Assembly: GCA_937901915.1 (NCBI GenBank)
Contig: CALGUD010000022.1
Coordinates: 1 to 37,553 of the forward strand
DNA: 37,553 nucleotides
Direction of reading: 5' to 3'
From: an uncultured Flavobacteriaceae bacterium
GTDB taxonomy: Bacteria > Bacteroidota > Bacteroidia > Flavobacteriales > Flavobacteriaceae
Part shown: positions 33,670 to 37,553 of the stretch, one piece after another
How the letters are laid out: the number at the start of each line of letters is the position of its first letter
How positions within the stretch are numbered: position 1 is the first letter of the stretch
Program-made: the position numbers and the translations under genes
Notes under the pieces: model-generated
Told to the model about the DNA's origin: nothing
The model's input: only the letters and a program-made list of their open reading frames with translations
Database searches by the model: none

Positions 33670-35190
33670 ATGTCAAAAAAAGTCAGGGTGCGTTTTGCTC
33701 CCAGTCCAACAGGGCCACTTCATATAGGAGGGGTACGAACAGCTTTATTTAATTATTTATTTGCCAAAAAGAACGGTGGTGATTTTTTGTTGCGGATAGA
33801 AGATACGGATCAGAATCGCTACGTAAAAGGCGCAGAACAATATATAATTGACTCACTAAACTGGTTAAAGATCCCTTTTGATGAAGGCCCGGGAAGAGAT
33901 GGGAATATGGGACCCTACAGGCAAAGCGAACGGAAGCATATTTATAAACAATATGCCGATAAATTAATTCAGAACGGATGGGCATATTATGCATTTGATA
34001 CTGCCGAAGAACTTGATTTTCACAGGAAAGATCACGAAGAAAAAGGAAAAACATTTATTTATAACTGGCACAACCGGTTAAAGCTTAAAAACTCCCTGTC
34101 ATTATCTGCACAGGAGGTAAAATCAAAAGTAGAATCCGGTGAGGAATATGTAATCCGGTTTAAAACACCGGAAGATCAAACTTTAAAAATGAATGATATC
34201 ATCCGGGGTGAAATTTCAATTGACACAAACTTGTTGGATGATAAAGTACTTTTTAAAAGTGACGGAATGCCAACCTATCACCTGGCAAATATTGTAGACG
34301 ACCATTTAATGGAAATTACCCATGTTATACGTGGGGAAGAATGGTTACCATCATTGGCCTTGCATATTTTACTATATAAAGCTTTTAATTGGGAAACGCC
34401 GGAATTTGCACATCTCCCTTTAATTATGAAACCTTCCGGAAAAGGTAAATTAAGTAAGCGTGACGGCGATCAATTTGGTTTTCCGGTATTTCCGCTGGAA
34501 TGGAAAGATGCAGCAGGAGATATTTCCCGCGGGTATAGAGAAGACGGGTATTTTCCAGAATCAGTCATAAACTTTTTAGCCTTACTTGGCTGGAACCCCG
34601 GTACGGAACAGGAAATGTTTAACCTTGAAGAACTTGTGGAAGCATTTGACCTGGACAGGGTTAATAACTCCGGAGCCCGTTTTGATCCCGATAAAGTGAA
34701 ATGGTTCAACCATCATTATCTGCAAACAAAAACTGATGCTGAACTGGCAGCGGAATTTTTAACTGTGTTTACAGCAAAACAGTCTCTTAAACTCAAAGAC
34801 AAAGAATACATTCAAAAAGCCATTTCCCTGATAAAAGAAAGGGCAACATTTGTATCAGATTTTTGGGAGCTGGGTGCTTTCTTTTTTGAAGCACCGACAA
34901 CATATGATGAAAAAGCTTCAAAAAAGCAGTGGAAAGAGAACACAGCCCAAATTATGGGTGAATTGATTGCATTTTTAAATACAATCAATGATTTTTCAGC
35001 CGAAAACACAGAAACAAAGGTTAAGGAATGGATAGAAGGGAAAGGCTATAGTTTTGGTCAGGTCATGCCACCATTACGATTGGCATTGGTTGGCGAAATG
35101 AAAGGCCCTCATGTTTTTGATATTATTTCCATGATCGGTAAAGAAGAAACCATCACCAGGATTCAGAAAGCAGTACTGGTATTGGGATAG
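33670..35190 (+). CDS. gltX: Glutamyl-tRNA synthetase
   Basis: The 506-residue product charges tRNA-Glu. It has the class I synthetase HIGH-type motif in SPTGPLHIGG (residues 12-21) and the KMSKS-type loop KLSKR (260-264). The catalytic-domain signatures LLRIEDTD and YRQSERKHIY are also present. The length is as expected. The C-terminal anticodon-binding region is complete. Whether it also charges tRNA-Gln cannot be told here. It is divergent from DUF4175, and its stop codon is part of a 32-bp palindrome. Confidence 0.96.
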   Translation: MSKKVRVRFAPSPTGPLHIGGVRTALFNYLFAKKNGGDFLLRIEDTDQNRYVKGAEQYIIDSLNWLKIPFDEGPGRDGNMGPYRQSERKHIYKQYADKLIQNGWAYYAFDTAEELDFHRKDHEEKGKTFIYNWHNRLKLKNSLSLSAQEVKSKVESGEEYVIRFKTPEDQTLKMNDIIRGEISIDTNLLDDKVLFKSDGMPTYHLANIVDDHLMEITHVIRGEEWLPSLALHILLYKAFNWETPEFAHLPLIMKPSGKGKLSKRDGDQFGFPVFPLEWKDAAGDISRGYREDGYFPESVINFLALLGWNPGTEQEMFNLEELVEAFDLDRVNNSGARFDPDKVKWFNHHYLQTKTDAELAAEFLTVFTAKQSLKLKDKEYIQKAISLIKERATFVSDFWELGAFFFEAPTTYDEKASKKQWKENTAQIMGELIAFLNTINDFSAENTETKVKEWIEGKGYSFGQVMPPLRLALVGEMKGPHVFDIISMIGKEETITRIQKAVLVLG

Positions 35191-35219
35191 TAGGGACAAA
35201 GCATGCTTTGTCCCTACTA
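35188..35219. repeat. Perfect 32-bp palindrome at the gltX stop
   Basis: The 32 bases centred on GCATGC form a perfect inverted repeat whose left arm starts with the gltX stop codon TAG and reads TAGTAGGGACAAA. There is no T run on the plus side, so it is not a standard terminator, though it could stop transcription from both directions between two convergent genes. Similar TAGGGACAAAGC...GCTTTGTCCCTA elements look like dispersed palindromic repeats in other genomes. Confidence 0.85.
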
Positions 35220-35239
35220 ATGTAATTTAAAAAATATTT

Positions 35240-35890
35240 CTAAAAATAAACAATCGCCCCAACGGTAAGAATCCCTATATGCCCGTTCAAAGTGCTCCCT
35301 GAAGTAGGAACAGAGCTCAGAATATTATTGATCCCATATTCATACAGGCCATATACTTTGTAGTTCATATGTCCGGCGGTGATTCCTGCAGCAAATAAGA
35401 AATTGAACCCCGAAACCTTAGATAGATCTTCTATGGTAACAACGGTGGGCTCAGGGCCATCTCCGGTTGCGAGGAAATGGGATTCGTATTGATCATCATA
35501 TTTAAGTTGGCCGTTAAATTGTAAAACCGGCCCGGCAACGAGGGAAACATGTGGCCCGTATACTTTAAAATTTGCTAAAGCCCCCACTTTTATTGATTGT
35601 AAGGTATATTCAACTTCACTGGACTCAAAAGCAATGTTCACAGCCTCGGTAGAAAAGTTACTCTGCTGGTATTCCGCAAATACATTGGCTTCCAGTTTTT
35701 CAACCAAAGGAATCCTCCTGGTAAAAGCTGCATTAAATCCCGTACCGGAATTAAATTCAATATCATCAGAGTTAATATTGAAGAAATTCACCCCCCCTTT
35801 TACACCGTAAAAATGAGTTACATCAGGAAATCTTTGTGAGTAGGTTGTAAAGCAAACAAGAGCAAAAACAAAGAAGAATATATTTTTCAT
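35240..35890 (-). CDS. Outer-membrane beta-barrel protein
   Basis: The 216-residue product has a signal peptide (MKNIFFFVFALVCFTTYSQ). Alternating amphipathic strands follow, such as FYGVKGGVNFFNIN, ALANFKVYGPHVSLVAGPVL and YKVYGLYEYGINNIL, and the chain ends in the typical aromatic C-terminus (GAIVYF) read by the BAM machinery. This fits the outer-membrane beta-barrel 2 (PorT/OmpA-like) group. Its role is unknown. It is convergent with gltX and divergent from the SPFH gene. Confidence 0.82.
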   Translation of the reverse strand: MKNIFFFVFALVCFTTYSQRFPDVTHFYGVKGGVNFFNINSDDIEFNSGTGFNAAFTRRIPLVEKLEANVFAEYQQSNFSTEAVNIAFESSEVEYTLQSIKVGALANFKVYGPHVSLVAGPVLQFNGQLKYDDQYESHFLATGDGPEPTVVTIEDLSKVSGFNFLFAAGITAGHMNYKVYGLYEYGINNILSSVPTSGSTLNGHIGILTVGAIVYF

Positions 35891-35974
35891 TTTATTAAGT
35901 TTGGGTTCATTAATACATAACTAAAATAAAGCTTTTTTTTGTAACTTCACCTACAAACAAATAAAATCAAAATA

Positions 35975-36913
35975 ATGAACATTTTTTTAATTCCTATCAT
36001 TTTTTTTGCACTGGTTATTTTCTTCAGTGCGTTTTTTATAGTAAAACAACAAACTGCAGTTGCTGTTGAACGTTTCGGACGTTTTCACAGTATCAGGAAT
36101 TCAGGACTACAAATGAAAATTCCTTTGGTAGACAGAATAGCCGGGAGATTAAGCCTGAAAATACAACAGTTGGATGTTATTGTAGAAACCAAAACTTTGG
36201 ATGATGTTTTTGTGAAACTAAAAATATCTGTGCAGTATGTAGTAATCAAGGAAAAAGTATATGAAGCATTTTACAGGCTGGAATATCCACATGACCAGAT
36301 CACTTCCTATGTGTTTGATGTGGTGCGGGCTGAGGTACCTAAAATGAAACTCGATGATGTTTTTGTCAAAAAAGACGATATAGCAATAGCTGTAAAAGCA
36401 GAACTCCAGGATGCAATGCTGGACTATGGCTTTGATATTATTAAAACACTGGTAACTGATATTGATCCAGATTCCCAGGTAAAAGAGGCCATGAATCGTA
36501 TTAATGCTTCTGAAAGGGAAAAAATTGCTGCACAGTTTGAGGGTGATGCGGCCAGGATCCTGATCGTTGAAAAAGCAAAAGCAGAAGCAGAAAGTAAACG
36601 ATTGCAAGGACAAGGTATAGCCGACCAGCGAAGGGAAATAGCACGCGGGCTTGAAGAATCTGTAGAAGTACTGAATAAAGTTGGGATCAATTCGCAGGAA
36701 GCATCTGCTTTAATTGTGGTTACGCAGCATTATGATACCTTACAGTCCATCGGGGAACATGTAAATTCAAACCTGATTTTATTACCTAACTCCCCTCAGG
36801 CAGGAAGTGATATGCTCAATAACATGGTAGCATCATTTACCGCCAGCAACCAGATTGGCGAAGCCATGAAAAAGCAAAAAGAAAGCGAGAAAAACGTGAA
36901 AAATAAAAAGTAA
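35975..36913 (+). CDS. SPFH/band-7 (stomatin/QmcA-like) membrane protein
   Basis: The 312-residue product has one N-terminal membrane helix (about 2-24) and the SPFH domain. Its hallmarks are QQTAVAVERFGRFHSIRNSGLQ, VETKTLDDVFVKLKISVQYVV and VRAEVPKMKLDDVF, followed by a long helical part with KAKAEAESKRLQGQGIADQRR. These proteins form large cage-like membrane assemblies tied to membrane microdomains and proteases such as FtsH. The size matches QmcA/stomatin-type members. It is a single-gene unit closed by a strong terminator. Confidence 0.9.
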   Translation: MNIFLIPIIFFALVIFFSAFFIVKQQTAVAVERFGRFHSIRNSGLQMKIPLVDRIAGRLSLKIQQLDVIVETKTLDDVFVKLKISVQYVVIKEKVYEAFYRLEYPHDQITSYVFDVVRAEVPKMKLDDVFVKKDDIAIAVKAELQDAMLDYGFDIIKTLVTDIDPDSQVKEAMNRINASEREKIAAQFEGDAARILIVEKAKAEAESKRLQGQGIADQRREIARGLEESVEVLNKVGINSQEASALIVVTQHYDTLQSIGEHVNSNLILLPNSPQAGSDMLNNMVASFTASNQIGEAMKKQKESEKNVKNKK

Positions 36914-36934
36914 TTACAAGCATAAATGAATCAA

Positions 36935-36965
36935 CAAAGGTAGCATCAAAGTGCTGCCTTTTTTT
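36935..36965 (+). terminator. Intrinsic terminator of the SPFH gene
   Basis: AAAGGTAGCA (36935-36944) pairs with TGCTGCCTTT (36951-36960) over 10 bp with one G-T pair, and the T run continues to 36965. It lies about 20 bp after the stop. Confidence 0.9.
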
Positions 36966-37175
36966 GTAATAGATTCTTTACTGTGGCTTCGAGAGCCTCA
37001 GCCACCCTTATGATCTGTAGTATCCAAAGCCAAAAAGTTAGAAGCTCCTTTCCCTTGACACCAGGATATTTGTTTTTTGTTTTGCCCCTCCCTAAAGGGA
37101 GCCAAAAAACAAATATAAAAATTGTTAAGTATTAAACTTTTCTTAATCACATCAAAAAGATATAGCTTGCTTGGA

Positions 37176-37268
37176 GCTCTAAAATGATTCCACCCTTTAG
37201 GGGCGGGGCAAGAAATCATTTTTAACTGACCAGGTTTTTTTCTTTTTCCCTAGCCCTAAAGGGTAAGA
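37176..37268. repeat. Intergenic hairpin repeat, family 2, copy B
   Basis: It starts GCTCTAAAATGATTCC and ends CCCTAAAGGGTAAGA. ACCCTTTAGGG (37192-37202) and CCCTAAAGGGT (37254-37264) form perfect 11-bp inverted arms, so the unit can fold as one hairpin. Copy C at 37458-37553 is nearly identical and in the same orientation; copy A at 18336 is inverted. A related core, CCCTAAAGGG, also occurs at 37090-37099. Confidence 0.8.
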
Positions 37269-37312
37269 AAAAAACCTTTCAATCCTTCAAATAGGGGAGT
37301 CACAGAATCGAG

Positions 37313-37330
37313 ATCCGTCATCGGACACCC
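37313..37330 (-). repeat. Fragment of family 1 repeat
   Basis: The minus strand reads GGGTGTCCGATGACGGAT, identical to 6104-6121 of family 1 copy 1. It is embedded between the two family 2 copies. The rest of 36966-37553 holds only repeats and short AT-rich sequence, without a credible gene. Confidence 0.6.
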
Positions 37331-37457
37331 AACATTCCTTCAATCCTAAATACCGGCAGATCCTCACATCACTCACCCAATAAATTGAGTTCGTTCCTCA
37401 GGATGACACTTGTTTAATTGTTGAATCGTGTAATCGTTATACGTTGTAAATCCTGCT

Positions 37458-37553
37458 GCTCTAAAAAAATGATTCCACCCTTTAGGGTCGGGGCAAGGAA
37501 TCATTTTTAACTGACCAGGTTTTTTTCTTTTTCCCTAGCCCTAAAGGGTAAGA
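37458..37553. repeat. Intergenic hairpin repeat, family 2, copy C (cut by the edge)
   Basis: It matches copy B over its whole visible length, with only a few differences near the start (an extra run of A) and around GGGTCGGGG. It ends exactly at the window end with GGGTAAGA, as expected if an assembly stopped in a repeat. Confidence 0.8.

Noticed and set aside
36998..37219. 73-residue minus-strand open frame
   Set aside because: It is made largely of family 2 repeat sequence and resembles no protein.
37176..37553. CRISPR array
   Set aside because: Only two long repeats about 190 bp apart with an internal hairpin; unit length and spacing do not fit a CRISPR array and no cas gene is near.

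Overview
The window looks like part of a Bacteroidota chromosome, most likely a member of the Flavobacteriia. The DNA is AT-rich and most starts lack a Shine-Dalgarno sequence. Several starts sit behind the Bacteroidota -7 element TAnnTTTG (for example 1665, 3100 and 33645 on +, and 20303 and 26670 on -). Lineage-typical families are present: a DUF4175-type protein, a GIN/DUF2807 protein, an OmpH/Skp-like lipoprotein and a beta-barrel protein of the PorT/OmpA-like kind. Assignments come from reading motifs; no database search was possible.

The left third (1-12.7 kb) is accessory in character. It starts with a glycoside hydrolase family 2 gene that has lost its N-terminus at a junction near position 125. 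Next come a secreted protein of unknown function, a GNAT acetyltransferase, and an Abi_2/AbiF-type HEPN abortive-infection gene. A compact terminator-ended RNA (about 3113-3165), with its own promoter-like element, lies directly in front of the Abi gene. A membrane-anchored MutS-like ATPase faces the Abi gene. Two small membrane proteins, a DUF4932-like HExxH lipoprotein, an Lnt-like nitrilase-fold acyltransferase with a Crp/Fnr regulator, and a DUF4625-like lipoprotein follow. A related hairpin-bearing repeat lies upstream of three of the minus-strand genes. This part ends with a GC-rich gene (11977-12627) that looks acquired and is flanked by short inverted motifs.

The middle (12.7-26.7 kb) has a minus-strand operon encoding a vWA protein, a MoxR/magnesium-chelatase-like AAA+ ATPase, a small membrane protein and an ABC ATPase. 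It also has a patatin-like phospholipase, a minus-strand operon rpiB - cation diffusion facilitator - ElaA-like GNAT, and a plus-strand operon rnr - GIN-domain protein - LysE-type exporter. An AsmA-like protein and an OmpH-like lipoprotein face it. A roughly 700-bp AT-rich gap separates rpiB from rnr.

The right part (26.8-37.5 kb) holds a minus-strand cluster DUF4175 - ybeY - mnmG - methyltransferase, then gltX, a beta-barrel protein and an SPFH/band-7 protein. Two perfect copies of the chromosomal parS palindrome flank mnmG, one of them inside the 3' end of ybeY. This suggests an origin-proximal, ParB-bound part of the chromosome. The window ends in intergenic repeats; one cut-off copy at the very edge may mark a contig end.

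The most interesting system is the RNA-plus-HEPN module at 3100-4075. It has the architecture of AbiF-associated RNA loci, in which a small RNA is thought to restrain a HEPN ribonuclease toxin. The parS pair around mnmG ranks second.
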